Assembly: GCA_947476695.1 (NCBI GenBank)
Contig: CANJRD010000002.1
Location: forward strand, 248,001 to 312,000
Source: Rhodospirillaceae bacterium
Lineage (GTDB): Bacteria > Pseudomonadota > Alphaproteobacteria > Rhodospirillales > Rhodospirillaceae
DNA: 64,000 bases
Direction: 5' to 3'
The position numbers were made by a program, and so were the translations under genes. Positions 9,486-18,606 of the stretch are shown one piece after another; within the stretch, counting starts at the first letter, position 1; the number at the start of each line of letters is the position of its first letter. The notes under the pieces were generated by a model. It was given only the letters and a program-made list of their open reading frames with translations. It was not told the origin of the DNA and searched no databases.

Positions 9486-10634
9486 ATGGATCGACCTCTG
9501 ACCTACCTCGACTACAACGCGACGGCGCCCTTACGGCCCGGCGTACGCACCGCCGTGACCGAGGCGATGGCTCAGTTCGGCAACCCGTCTTCGGTTCACC
9601 GCGCCGGACGCGCGGCCCGAGCGATCGTGGAGGATGCCCGTGAGACCCTCGCGCGCGCGGTCGGAGGTGCCACCGGCCAGGTTGTCTTCACATCGGGTGG
9701 GACCGAGGCCAACGCGCTGGCGTTGCGCGGTCTCGCCAAGGCCATGGGCGCGCGGACGGTGCTGGCGGCGTCGATCGAGCACACCTCTGTCCTAGCGCAT
9801 GTCGGGGCCACCTCAACGGTCAGATCAAATCATAACGGAATTATAGGCTTATCTGATCTAGCGAAGATTTTAGATGAATCTCCCAAGCCCGCGCTGATCG
9901 CCCTTATGGCGGCCAATAACGAGACCGGCGTGATACAGCCGGTGGCCGAAGTCGTGGCGATGGCGCGTCAGTATGGCGCGCGGGTCCACTGCGATGCCGT
10001 GCAGGCACTGGGGAAGGTGCCGTTCGACATAAAGGCGCTCGGCGTGGATAGCGCCAGCTTCTCCGCGCACAAGCTCGGCGGACTGAAAGGCTGCGGTGCG
10101 CTGGTGCTGGCGCCGGGCCTCGAGATCGCCGCCGACGTCCCGGGCGGGGGGCAGGAGCGCCGCCGCCGGGCCGGGACCGAGAACACGGTGGGGATCGCTG
10201 CCTTCGGAGCGGCGCTGCGCGACCTCCCGGAGTTGCTCGCTGACGCGCACCGCATCGCCGCCTTGCGTGACGACCTGGAGCGGCAGATCGCCGAACTCCA
10301 CCCGGGCGTCCGGGTCTACGGCGCCGGGGCGCCCCGGCTGCCGAATACCTCCTGCCTGGGGCTTGCCGGTCTGACCAGCGAGACCCAGTTGATCGGCCTG
10401 GACCTGGCCGGGATCGCGGTCAGCGCCGGGGCGGCCTGTTCATCGGGAAAGGTCGCGGCCTCCCATGTGCTGCTGGCGATGGGGATCAATCCGGCGGAGG
10501 CGAATTGCGCCATCCGGGTCAGCCTTGGCTGGGACACGACCGCCGACGACATTGCGCGCTTCGTGAAGGCGTGGCGAGCCCTGGCCGACCGGCAACGCCC
10601 GGCAGGCGCTCTGGCGGCTAAAGCCTCAGCCTGA
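9486..10634 (+). CDS. Cysteine desulfurase (NifS/IscS family)
   Basis: This PLP enzyme takes sulfur from cysteine as an enzyme persulfide for Fe-S clusters and tRNA thiolation. The 382-residue product begins MDRPLTYLDYNATAPL. The PLP lysine is in SFSAHKLGGLKGCG and the persulfide cysteine in SAGAACSSGKV. I chose the ATG at 9486, with AGAAGG a few bases upstream, over an in-frame GTG at 9468. The order Rrf2 - desulfurase - ferredoxin - mnmA suggests it feeds MnmA and a cluster pathway. An AT-rich patch (9821-9880, about 33% GC) inside the gene encodes a loop near residue 112-131 and stands out from its surroundings. Confidence 0.95.
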   Translation: MDRPLTYLDYNATAPLRPGVRTAVTEAMAQFGNPSSVHRAGRAARAIVEDARETLARAVGGATGQVVFTSGGTEANALALRGLAKAMGARTVLAASIEHTSVLAHVGATSTVRSNHNGIIGLSDLAKILDESPKPALIALMAANNETGVIQPVAEVVAMARQYGARVHCDAVQALGKVPFDIKALGVDSASFSAHKLGGLKGCGALVLAPGLEIAADVPGGGQERRRRAGTENTVGIAAFGAALRDLPELLADAHRIAALRDDLERQIAELHPGVRVYGAGAPRLPNTSCLGLAGLTSETQLIGLDLAGIAVSAGAACSSGKVAASHVLLAMGINPAEANCAIRVSLGWDTTADDIARFVKAWRALADRQRPAGALAAKASA

Positions 10635-10665
10635 TAGAAGCCCGCGGCACTGGATTCAGGACGCT

Positions 10666-10995
10666 ATGGTCAAAGTCGTTTTCATCACCCGCGACGGTAA
10701 CCGCCATGAGTTCGAGGCGGCGGAGCAGTCTTCGCTGCTGAAAGTCGCTCAAGCGAACGGCATCGATATGGAAGGCGCCTGCGAAGGCTCAATGGCCTGC
10801 TCGACCTGCCACGTCATCGTCGAGCCTGAGTGGTACGCGAAGCTTCCAAAAGCCACTACGTCGGAAGAGGATATGCTCGACCTGACTTACGGCGTGGCCC
10901 GGACCTCGCGCCTGGGGTGCCAGATCACCCTGACGCGCGAACTCGATGGCCTGACCGTGCGGCTGCCGAGCACCACGCGCAACATGATGGGCTGA
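10666..10995 (+). CDS. fdx: [2Fe-2S] ferredoxin, ISC/adrenodoxin type
   Basis: This is a 109-residue electron carrier. The cluster ligands lie in [12 protein letters not shown] (three cysteines) with a fourth in RLGCQITLT, the C-x5-C-x2-C...C spacing of ISC-type and adrenodoxin-like ferredoxins. It starts 31 bp after the desulfurase and ends 5 bp before mnmA. It could donate electrons for Fe-S assembly, or for the ferredoxin-like demand of the sulfite reductase elsewhere in the window. The partner is not determined by sequence. Confidence 0.95.
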   Translation: MVKVVFITRDGNRHEFEAAEQSSLLKVAQANGIDMEGACEGSMACSTCHVIVEPEWYAKLPKATTSEEDMLDLTYGVARTSRLGCQITLTRELDGLTVRLPSTTRNMMG

Positions 10996-11000
10996 TCGCC

Positions 11001-12167
11001 ATGACCGCGCGCAATTCCCTCGGTATCGCCAAAGCCCCCGCTGAGACGCGGGTAGTCGTCGCCATGTCCGGCGGCGTGGACAGTTCGGTCACCGCCGCGC
11101 TGCTGGCGGAGCAGGGCTATGACGTCGTCGGCCTGACGATGCAGCTCTATGATCACGCCGCCGCGACAAGCAAAAGCAAAGCCTGTTGCGCCGGGCAGGA
11201 CATTTATGATGCGCGCCGCGTGGCCGATCGCCTTGGTATCGCCCACTATGTCCTCGACTACGAGGGCACGTTCCAGCGCGATGTGATCGACCGCTTCGCC
11301 GATTCCTACATGAATGGCGAGACGCCTGTGCCTTGCGTGATGTGCAATCAGACGGTCAAGTTCCGCGATCTGCTGAAGGCCGCGCAGGACCTTGGCGCGG
11401 ATGCGCTGGCGACCGGCCACTACATCCGACGCGCCGATGGCGCCGATGGTCCCGAACTTCGCCGCGCCGCCGATGCGGATCGCGACCAAAGCTATTTCCT
11501 GTTCGCCACCACGCGCCCGCAGCTCGACCTGCTGCGCTTCCCCTTGGGTGATTTGACGAAGCCGGAAACGCGCGCGCTCGCGCAGCGCTTCGCGCTTGCC
11601 GTCGCCGACAAGCCGGACAGCCAGGACATCTGCTTCGTGCCGAACGGCAACTACGCCGAGGTGATCGCCAAGCTGCGACCTGCAGCCGTGGCTCCGGGCG
11701 ACATCGTGCATATCGATGGCCGCGTGCTCGGACAGCACAACGGCATCATCAACTTCACCGTCGGTCAGCGCCGCGGGCTCGGGATCGGGGGCGAGGCTGA
11801 ACCGATCTACGTCGTGCGTATCATGCCGGACACGGCGCAGGTGATTGTCGGCCCGAAGGAGGCGCTGCTGCAGCAGGCTTTCACGGTGCAGAATCTGAAC
11901 TGGCTGGGCGCGGGCGAGGGACCGAGCGAGGGCCTGCCCGTCACGGTGAAGCTGCGCAACACCCAGCCGCCGATAGCGGCGCAGGTGTTCGCACACGATG
12001 CTCCCGGCAAGCTGCGTGTGGTGCTGGCGTCACCCGAAGGCGCGGTCACGCCAGGACAAGCCTGCGTGATGTACGACGGCGATCGCGTTCTGGGCGGTGG
12101 ATGGATTGAGCGGCCGTCTCATCAACAGCCGCTCAACCTGCGCCGCGCGATGGCGGCAACCGTTTAG
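11001..12167 (+). CDS. mnmA: tRNA-specific 2-thiouridylase
   Basis: MnmA makes 2-thiouridine at U34 of tRNA Lys, Glu and Gln using desulfurase-derived sulfur. The 388-residue product has the PP-loop [17 protein letters not shown] near residue 17. The catalytic cysteines are in [11 protein letters not shown] and [13 protein letters not shown]. The tRNA-recognition region GHYIRRADG is also seen. The ATG at 11001 is 5 bp after the ferredoxin stop. It is the last gene of the sulfur-mobilisation operon and ends 24 bp before the convergent aldo/keto reductase. Confidence 0.96.
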   Translation: MTARNSLGIAKAPAETRVVVAMSGGVDSSVTAALLAEQGYDVVGLTMQLYDHAAATSKSKACCAGQDIYDARRVADRLGIAHYVLDYEGTFQRDVIDRFADSYMNGETPVPCVMCNQTVKFRDLLKAAQDLGADALATGHYIRRADGADGPELRRAADADRDQSYFLFATTRPQLDLLRFPLGDLTKPETRALAQRFALAVADKPDSQDICFVPNGNYAEVIAKLRPAAVAPGDIVHIDGRVLGQHNGIINFTVGQRRGLGIGGEAEPIYVVRIMPDTAQVIVGPKEALLQQAFTVQNLNWLGAGEGPSEGLPVTVKLRNTQPPIAAQVFAHDAPGKLRVVLASPEGAVTPGQACVMYDGDRVLGGGWIERPSHQQPLNLRRAMAATV

Positions 12168-12191
12168 CTGACGCGGACGACCTGACGCCGA

Positions 12192-13169
12192 CTAGGGCGC
12201 CGGCTGCGTCATCTTGTCCAGCATGGCGATGTCCTCTTCCGCCATCGTCACGTCGGCGGCGGCGAGGTTGTCGACCAGCTGTTCGATCTTGGTCACGCCG
12301 AAGATCACCGAGTTCATCCACGGTTTGCTCATCGCGTACGCCAGGGCCATGCGCGCGGCGGTGGCGTTGTACTTGGGCGCCATTTTCACCAGCGCGGCGG
12401 CGACATCGTAACCAAGCTCGACATCGAAACGCTCGAATGATTCCTTGGCGAACATCGCGCGGCGGGTGCCTTCCGGCGCCGGATTTTCGCGCGTGTACTT
12501 GCCGGTGAGGAAGCCGCCGGCCAGCGCTTCGTAGCCGATGATGCCCAGGCCGGTGTTCCTCGCCAGCGGCACCAGGTCGTTCTCCGCCATGCGGCCCAGG
12601 AGGTTGTAGAAGATCTGGTTACAGACGACGGGCGCGAAGCCCATCTTCGTCTGGATGCCCTGGAAGTGCGCCGTCAGATAAGCCGCCCAGTTCGACAGCG
12701 CGACATAACGCGCCTTGCCCGTCTGGATCAGATGCTCGAACGCCCGCGCGGTTTCTTCCGGCGGCGTGGTGACGTCAACGTCGTGGCAATAGAAGATGTC
12801 GACATAGTCGGTGTTCATGCGCTTGAGGCTGCCTTCGCATGATTCGACGATGTGGCGGAAATGCAGCTGGGAATCGTTCTTCTCCGGATGGCGGCTCGGT
12901 TCACCGGTCTTCGTGCACAGCACGATTTCCTTGCGGCGAGCGCCCAGCGATTTGCCCAACACGATTTCCGACTGACCGTCGAGATAGTTGTCCGCGCAGT
13001 CGTAAATGGTGATGCCGGCATCGAGGCACATGCCGATGATTTTATCCGCCATTTGCTGCGGAACGTTTTTCTTCAGACCGCCGCCGGCCGTGCCGACACC
13101 CAGCGCGCCTGCGCCGAAACAGAGCTTCGACACGACCAGGCCGCTCGAACCCAAACGATTGTATTTCAT
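12192..13169 (-). CDS. Aldo/keto reductase, first of a tandem pair
   Basis: This is a 325-residue NAD(P)H-dependent oxidoreductase with a TIM-barrel fold. The catalytic tetrad is readable: Asp and Tyr in YDCADNYLDG, Lys in LCTKTG and His in IFYCHDVD. It starts MKYNRLGSSGLVVSKLCFGAG, typical of the family. The neighbouring gene at 13250 is a clear paralogue in the same orientation, 80 bp upstream. The substrate is unknown; the family reduces sugars, ketones and aldehydes. No specific regulator is adjacent. Confidence 0.92.
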   Translation of the reverse strand: MKYNRLGSSGLVVSKLCFGAGALGVGTAGGGLKKNVPQQMADKIIGMCLDAGITIYDCADNYLDGQSEIVLGKSLGARRKEIVLCTKTGEPSRHPEKNDSQLHFRHIVESCEGSLKRMNTDYVDIFYCHDVDVTTPPEETARAFEHLIQTGKARYVALSNWAAYLTAHFQGIQTKMGFAPVVCNQIFYNLLGRMAENDLVPLARNTGLGIIGYEALAGGFLTGKYTRENPAPEGTRRAMFAKESFERFDVELGYDVAAALVKMAPKYNATAARMALAYAMSKPWMNSVIFGVTKIEQLVDNLAAADVTMAEEDIAMLDKMTQPAP

Positions 13170-13249
13170 CTAAATAGCCCCGCGTTACGCCGATCGCTGA
13201 TTGCCGCGACCCGCTTTGACTTGTGTGGAAGCGCGAACTGAAATCCTGC

Positions 13250-14239
13250 TTAGATGCGGAAACCTTTGGCCGGCGGGCTGATCTCGTCGAGCTTCTTCCA
13301 TTCTTCGTCCGGCATCTTGAAGTCGATGGCGCCGAGATTGTCTTCGAGCTGCTCCATCTTGCTGACCCCGAAGATCGTCGAATTCATCCAAGGCTTGCGG
13401 ATGGAGTAGGCAAGGGCGATGCGCGCAGGCGTCGAGTTGTACTTCTGAGCGAGGTCCTTCAGTACATCGACTGCCTTGAAGCCCGTCTCAAGCTCAAAGC
13501 GCGGCGCTTCGGTGAAGGTGGCGCGGCGCGTGCCGGCAGGCGCCGGGTCTTCGCGCGTGTACTTGCCCGTGAGGAAGCCTCCGGCCAGCGCCTCGTAGCC
13601 CATGATGCCGATGCCCGTCAGGCGCTGCAGCGGCACGAGTTCGCGCTCAGGCAGACGGCCGAGGATCGAATAGTAGACCTGGTTGACGAGGACCGGTGCA
13701 TAGCGGTTCATCGCCTGGAATGTTTGCAGTTGCGACGTCATCCACGCCGGCCAATTCGAAATGCCGATGTATCGGATCTTGCCGGTGCGCACGAGGTGCT
13801 CGAATGCGCGCGCTGTTTCCTCCAGCGGCGTGTTGCGATCGATGCTGTGGCAGTAGAAGATGTCGAAGTAATCCGTGCCCATGCGCTTCAGGCTGTCTTC
13901 ACAGGCCTGGATCATGTGCTTGGCGGACAGGCCGCCCTGATTCCAGTTCCGCTTCTGACCCGCGAGCGTACCGCCGCACTTGCTCGACACGATCACTTCG
14001 TGGCGACGAGGGCCGAGGGCCTTGCCGAGCATGATTTCGGATTCGCCGTTCACATAGACGTCGGCGCAGTCGAAGCTGGTGATGCCGGCGTCCAGGCAAC
14101 GCGCCACCATGTTCTTCGACAGCTTTTCATCGACGTTCTTCTTCAGCGTCGGCAGGGTGGCTCCCACCCCAAGCGATCCCGCCCCAAACGTCAGCTTGGA
14201 AACAACGAGACCACTAGCGCCTAGACGGTTGTATTGCAT
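13250..14239 (-). CDS. Aldo/keto reductase, second of a tandem pair
   Basis: This 329-residue aldo/keto reductase starts MQYNRLGASGLVVSKLTFGAG. The tetrad residues are in SFDCADVYVNGESE, VSSKCGG and IFYCHSID. It shares long colinear segments with the 12192-13169 gene, for example GIMGYEALAGGFLTGKYTRE here against GIIGYEALAGGFLTGKYTRE there, which indicates tandem duplication. Divergence outside those blocks suggests different substrates. A third family member sits at 50977-51957 but is less similar. Confidence 0.92.
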   Translation of the reverse strand: MQYNRLGASGLVVSKLTFGAGSLGVGATLPTLKKNVDEKLSKNMVARCLDAGITSFDCADVYVNGESEIMLGKALGPRRHEVIVSSKCGGTLAGQKRNWNQGGLSAKHMIQACEDSLKRMGTDYFDIFYCHSIDRNTPLEETARAFEHLVRTGKIRYIGISNWPAWMTSQLQTFQAMNRYAPVLVNQVYYSILGRLPERELVPLQRLTGIGIMGYEALAGGFLTGKYTREDPAPAGTRRATFTEAPRFELETGFKAVDVLKDLAQKYNSTPARIALAYSIRKPWMNSTIFGVSKMEQLEDNLGAIDFKMPDEEWKKLDEISPPAKGFRI

Positions 14240-14447
14240 TACGCTCCCCCGGCAATGATCTGCCTTTGTGCGCGGAAGATAGCGATCCTTTCAGGCCTGG
14301 GAAACGACTTCGACATTGGGTCCATTCCCTGACCGGCTCAGCGCGCTCAGTCCATTCCGTGATTCATTTGGCGCGACTTGCAAATACTGGATGTCCAGAC
14401 CGCGCGAAGGCTTTAAGCTCCAGGCCTAAAGTCCGGGAGGGGATTTG

Positions 14448-15752
14448 ATGGAACGTCGTAACGTACTCCGTGGCATGGCCGTCGCGATGGCCGGTTCGGT
14501 TGCCGCTGGTGCCACCGTTGAAGCCAAAATTTCCGCAGCCGCGAAGGCCGGCCCACAGTTCGTTGCAGCGCCCGCGGACGGCAAATTCCTCCTCAATGCG
14601 CCGCGTGCGTATTCCCAGCTCGATCAGATCGGCGTCGATGGCTTCATCGCCATCCACCCGATCAACGTTCACTATCTCGCGAACATGCCGGTCAGCAGCC
14701 GCTTCCGCGCGGACTACCCGGCCTTCGCGATTGTGCCTCGTGATCCCAGCTTCCCGACGGTGCTCGTCACCAGCACGGCGCAGGCTCAGGACCTTTTGGG
14801 CTCCGGCCGTGAGTTGCCGGAACTTATCACCTACGCCGGAGCGGACAATTGGCGCGACGGCCTCGACGCGATGAGCGCCTGCACCAAAGCCGCGCCGCAT
14901 GGCTTGCAAGCTGAAGCGACGCCGGCGAAGGCCTTGGCCAAGGCGCTGCGCCTGGCCGGCCTCGAGCATGGCAAAGTTGCGGTCGACGATATGCGCATCG
15001 CGCATGCGCTTGAGCGCGTCGAATTCACAGGACTGCGCTGTGTGTTGGGTGACAACCTGATCCGCCGCGTGCGCGCGGTGAAGACCGCCCCGGAAGTCGA
15101 GCTGATGCGTACGGCTGCGTTGAACAACGTCGCTGCCGCCGAAGCCACCATCCGTAGTCTCACTGTCGGCATGACCGCTGAAGAGATCGAGCGCCGCTTC
15201 GCCGCCGAGTGCTTGGCGCGCGGCAATACCAAGACCGAATTCCTGGCAGGCCTCGTACACGACGGGATGCCGGGCGGCAAAATTGTCGCCGGACGCCCGT
15301 TCGTCATCGATGCGGTGAGCCAGTTCGCGAACTATCACGGCGACTTCGGCCGCACGGTCGTGATCGGCGAGCCGGGCCGCGATTTGATCGCGCGCGATCG
15401 CGCGCATCGCGCGGGCCGTGACGCGGTCCTGGAAATCGTGAAGCCAGGCGTGAGGTTCTCGAAGATCGCGCGCGTTGCCCGCGAAGCCCTCATCAAGGCC
15501 GGCATGCCCGAGCATATGATCACCGTGAACCCGCATACGGTCGGTCTGGAGCATGGCGATAACCCGGCGCGCCTGGACGTACCGTTCAATGTGCCCGAGG
15601 ACCTCGTTCTCGAAGAGAACATGGTGTTCACCGTCGACCTGCCGTACTTCGAGCAGGGGTGGGGCGGCGGTCACCACGAAGATCTTATCCGTGTCACCAA
15701 GACCGGCTATGAGGCTTTGGCCGGCGAAGGCGAACCGCTTATCGTCGTTTAG
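14448..15752 (+). CDS. Tat-exported M24 (creatinase/Xaa-Pro peptidase-like) protein
   Basis: This is a 434-residue pita-bread-fold metallohydrolase with a twin-arginine leader (ERRNVLRGMAVAMAG, cleavage near VEAK). Metal-ligand positions can be read: Asp in PFVIDAV, Asp in YHGDFGRTV, His in NPHTVGLEHGD, Glu or Asp in FTVDLPYFE and Glu in GGGHHEDLIRV. The N-terminal creatinase-like domain (DGFIAIHPINVHYLANMPV) is present. The ATG at 14448 has GGGAGGGG at 14435-14442. Most M24 enzymes are cytosolic, so export is notable. It opens an apparent operon with the next three genes. Whether it is a peptidase, a creatinase-type amidinohydrolase or a lyase is open. Confidence 0.85.
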   Translation: MERRNVLRGMAVAMAGSVAAGATVEAKISAAAKAGPQFVAAPADGKFLLNAPRAYSQLDQIGVDGFIAIHPINVHYLANMPVSSRFRADYPAFAIVPRDPSFPTVLVTSTAQAQDLLGSGRELPELITYAGADNWRDGLDAMSACTKAAPHGLQAEATPAKALAKALRLAGLEHGKVAVDDMRIAHALERVEFTGLRCVLGDNLIRRVRAVKTAPEVELMRTAALNNVAAAEATIRSLTVGMTAEEIERRFAAECLARGNTKTEFLAGLVHDGMPGGKIVAGRPFVIDAVSQFANYHGDFGRTVVIGEPGRDLIARDRAHRAGRDAVLEIVKPGVRFSKIARVAREALIKAGMPEHMITVNPHTVGLEHGDNPARLDVPFNVPEDLVLEENMVFTVDLPYFEQGWGGGHHEDLIRVTKTGYEALAGEGEPLIVV

Positions 15753-15771
15753 TACTGCTTCAAGGATTCAG

Positions 15772-16914
15772 ATGATTCAAATCCGGCCCCCGCAACGACG
15801 TATCCGGATTTGGGCTGCCGCGGCCGCCTGCGCCTTAGGACTGGCCAGTCCGGCGGCGGCGCAATCGGGCGGCACGCTCGGCTTCGTTGTTCGCGACTGG
15901 TTCAACGCGATCTACGAATCTAAATTCATGGACGAATGCCCGGAAGGGCTGAATGTCGCCAATGACGAATATTGGTGGCGCAGCCTGTCGCGTGAAGATC
16001 GCGCGAAGAAGACCGGCAACGGCACCATTCAGGCGCTTGATCGTCACGGCCAAGCCGTCCATCGCGGGCCCGACAACGTGGACGTCTGCTTGAACCCGAC
16101 TGCCGTGCCGCCGGACGGGCCCTTCAAGCTGGCCGAAGGCAAATGGTCATTCGGCGCCAACCTCGACGGTACGACCGACGGGCACGCGACGCCAAAGAGC
16201 TGCGCGCACGCCAAGTACACCAATCCGGACGGCACGCCCGCGGTCGATAATCAAATGTATCGCCTGCTGGGCTGCACCTACGGCTGGCGCTCCGACGGCA
16301 TCGTCGACCTGAACGCCAACGAGATGCGCGGCACCTCGGGCCTTGCCATGATCCTCGTTGAAATCACCGGCGTGAACGAAAAGGACCCGCGCAATTCCGA
16401 CAACGTCACCGTGACGTTCTATCGGTCCATCGATCAGTTCACGATCGATTCCGTTGGTAAGCCGTTGCCGTATTCGACCTATCGGATCGAGACGGTGAAT
16501 GGAAAGCCGCGCTATGCGGACGCACTCAAAGGCAAGATCAAGAACGGCGTGCTGACGACCGAGCGCGGCGACGTCCGTCTGCCTTTCTACGGCAACTACA
16601 ACTTCATGCGCCCGGTGATCAAAGACCTTGGTTTGACCCTCGAAATCGCTGCAGACGGCCGCATGGCCAAGGGCCAGATCACTGGCTACTACGACGTTGA
16701 AAGTCTTGTCTATTACGCGACCGGACTGGGCAACTCCGTTTCAATCAGCGGGTTCAGTTGTTCGTCCCTCAATCAAGCTGCCCACCAGTTGGCCGACGGT
16801 TATCCGGACCCCAAGACGGGCGCCTGCACGATGCTATCATCGGCCTTCAACGTTACCGCCTATGCCGCCTTCGTTAAGCACCCCGAACGCGAGGAGCGGC
16901 TGACTCAGCGCTAG
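15772..16914 (+). CDS. Secreted protein of unknown function with six cysteines
   Basis: I do not recognise the family. The 380-residue product has a Sec-type leader, with basic QRRIR and then an alanine-rich core ending at SPAAAQ. The mature part contains six cysteines (DEC, DVC, KSC, LGC, FSC, GAC), suggesting disulfides in the periplasm. It is rich in aromatic and Gly/Asn/Asp turns, for example DEYWWRSLSRED and LLGCTYGWRSDGIVDLN, and looks largely beta. The start at 15772 is 19 bp after the M24 stop, so the genes are probably co-transcribed. The cofactor and enzyme class cannot be read from the sequence. Confidence 0.75.
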   Translation: MIQIRPPQRRIRIWAAAAACALGLASPAAAQSGGTLGFVVRDWFNAIYESKFMDECPEGLNVANDEYWWRSLSREDRAKKTGNGTIQALDRHGQAVHRGPDNVDVCLNPTAVPPDGPFKLAEGKWSFGANLDGTTDGHATPKSCAHAKYTNPDGTPAVDNQMYRLLGCTYGWRSDGIVDLNANEMRGTSGLAMILVEITGVNEKDPRNSDNVTVTFYRSIDQFTIDSVGKPLPYSTYRIETVNGKPRYADALKGKIKNGVLTTERGDVRLPFYGNYNFMRPVIKDLGLTLEIAADGRMAKGQITGYYDVESLVYYATGLGNSVSISGFSCSSLNQAAHQLADGYPDPKTGACTMLSSAFNVTAYAAFVKHPEREERLTQR

Positions 16915-16956
16915 CTTGCGGTTCGGGCACATCTAGTTCTACGGGAGGAAAAAACG

Positions 16957-17319
16957 ATGCCTGAGATCAAAAGCGATCCGAAGACCGGCGTTGCCCCGTT
17001 CATCAAGGGCGATTGGAACAAGGCGGTCTATCTCGATAGTCCGCACACCGACAATCTGATGACCGCGTTCCTTGGGCTTAGCGGTGAGCACTGGGCGTTG
17101 CGTCGGCGCATGATGGTTCTCGAAACCATGCTCGCGAAGAACAAGTCCGTCGATCTCGCCGCGCTGGAGGCGTTCGAACCCAGCGCTGAGCAGAAAGTCG
17201 CCTGGGACGCGGAACGCGACGACTTCATCAAGCGCATCTTTACCGTCTTCACGCGCGAAACCACGAAACAGACAGCTGATGTGCCGACGGGTGCGACCCC
17301 GCCGACCGGCAAGCTTTAA
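16957..17319 (+). CDS. Small cytosolic helical protein, unknown
   Basis: This is a 120-residue protein without a signal peptide or cysteines. It is preceded by GGGAGG (about 16942-16947) and starts MPEIKSDPKTGVAPF. The central part is predicted helical from its pattern (SGEHWALRRRMMVLETMLAK). A charged segment and a Thr/Pro/Gly-rich tail follow. It lies between two exported proteins in the same operon, so it may be a chaperone, regulator or cytosolic partner; that is speculation. Tight spacing and codon use like its neighbours support a real gene. Confidence 0.7.
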   Translation: MPEIKSDPKTGVAPFIKGDWNKAVYLDSPHTDNLMTAFLGLSGEHWALRRRMMVLETMLAKNKSVDLAALEAFEPSAEQKVAWDAERDDFIKRIFTVFTRETTKQTADVPTGATPPTGKL

Positions 17320-17333
17320 GGGGAGGGTGGGTC

Positions 17334-18548
17334 ATGACTGATCATCTCAATCGCCGTTCCGTCCTCGCTTCCGCGGTTGCCGTTGCTGCGGCCACGGCCA
17401 CTGTCGGGGAAGCGCAAGCCAAAACCGTCGATGTGAAAATCGATGCCAACAATCTCTCGCCGGAGATGAAGAAGAAGCACGCCGTGCGCTTCCCGAAGCT
17501 CGACGACGAAGGCCGGCTGAACTTCAGCGAAGGCATTCGCCGTTGGCAGCTTGCCGACAAGGAAGGCAAGGCCGCCGTCGCGGGCCGCCAAGCTTACCTT
17601 GAATCGACCGGTCATTCGCTCGGCGAGACGAAGTTGTCTCACGAAGAGGCGTGGAACGTGCTCATGCAGTATCCGCCCTATGCGGCGCGGACGCGCATCG
17701 AGTGGGCCAACCACGACCTGATGTACGAAAACATGTTCAGTCACCTCCATAAGAACCGCGACATGTACCTCGCGGCGATGGACGCGACCGACAAGGCGGG
17801 CCCCGGCAAGCTCGAACTCAATCCTGATATGGCGCTGCCGGAATACACCACGCATGAGATCCATCGGATGCCCGGCGGTTACGTCGGCGATCCCTTCGCC
17901 GGTTTCGCCTATCACTGGACGCTGACGGAAGCCTATTACGGCGGCTCCAGCCGCTATGATGAGTTGCACACGCGCATGGCGCAGGCTTGCCGCGTGCCCG
18001 CGACCGGCGACGTCAATCGCATCCTCGACATCGGCTGCAGCGCGGGCATGTCGACCACGGCCTTCAAGGAACGTTTCCCGGATGCCGAAGTCTGGGGCAT
18101 CGACGTGGCTGGGCCGATGGTGCGTTACGCGCATCATCGCTCCGCGAAGATGCGCCTCGGATGCAACTTCGCGCAGCGTTTGGCAGAGGACTCAAAGTTC
18201 CCCGACAACCACTTCGACGTCGTGTTCGACTTCCTGCTGACTCACGAAGTGACGATCGCGGCAGCCAAGAAGATTGCGTCCGAAATGTTCCGCGTCATGC
18301 GGCCGGGTGCAGTCTGGATGCACAACGATCTGCCGCGGGAAGACAATCCCAAGGCCGGCCTCGGCCACACTATCGAAGGCAAGGCGCATGTCTGGAACAC
18401 CCACCGGCACAATTACGAGCCGTGGTACTTCCGCTATGCGCAGGACGACTTCCCGGGAATGCTGAAAGCCGCCGGGTTCGATGTGCAGGTCGACAACGAT
18501 CCGCGTGGCGGATTTATCGCCGCGGTCTACGCGACGAAGCCCGTTTAA
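17334..18548 (+). CDS. Tat-exported SAM-dependent methyltransferase-like protein
   Basis: This is a 404-residue class I methyltransferase fold behind a twin-arginine leader (LNRRSVLASAVAVAAA, cleavage near AQAK). SAM motif I is RILDIGCSAGMSTTAF near residue 228, with acidic motif II in VWGIDVAGPMV. FDVVFDFLLTHEV and the methyltransferase-like RVMRPGAVW follow. The preceding 200 residues are a helical domain I do not recognise. A SAM-dependent enzyme in the periplasm would lack an obvious SAM supply, so it may bind another ligand, or fold and load SAM before Tat export. It is the last gene of the four-gene operon, 14 bp after the small protein. Confidence 0.82.
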   Translation: MTDHLNRRSVLASAVAVAAATATVGEAQAKTVDVKIDANNLSPEMKKKHAVRFPKLDDEGRLNFSEGIRRWQLADKEGKAAVAGRQAYLESTGHSLGETKLSHEEAWNVLMQYPPYAARTRIEWANHDLMYENMFSHLHKNRDMYLAAMDATDKAGPGKLELNPDMALPEYTTHEIHRMPGGYVGDPFAGFAYHWTLTEAYYGGSSRYDELHTRMAQACRVPATGDVNRILDIGCSAGMSTTAFKERFPDAEVWGIDVAGPMVRYAHHRSAKMRLGCNFAQRLAEDSKFPDNHFDVVFDFLLTHEVTIAAAKKIASEMFRVMRPGAVWMHNDLPREDNPKAGLGHTIEGKAHVWNTHRHNYEPWYFRYAQDDFPGMLKAAGFDVQVDNDPRGGFIAAVYATKPV

Positions 18549-18569
18549 GCCTGAGGCTTTGCGACGAGG

Positions 18570-18606
18570 AACCGGCGCGGTCGTGAGATCGCGCCGGTTT
18601 TATTTC
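18570..18606. terminator. Intrinsic terminator between convergent genes
   Basis: A perfect 10-bp stem, AACCGGCGCG / CGCGCCGGTT, with a 10-nt loop, is followed by TTATTTC on the plus strand. It ends the four-gene operon (stop 18548) and abuts the stop of the small minus-strand gene. Confidence 0.85.
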
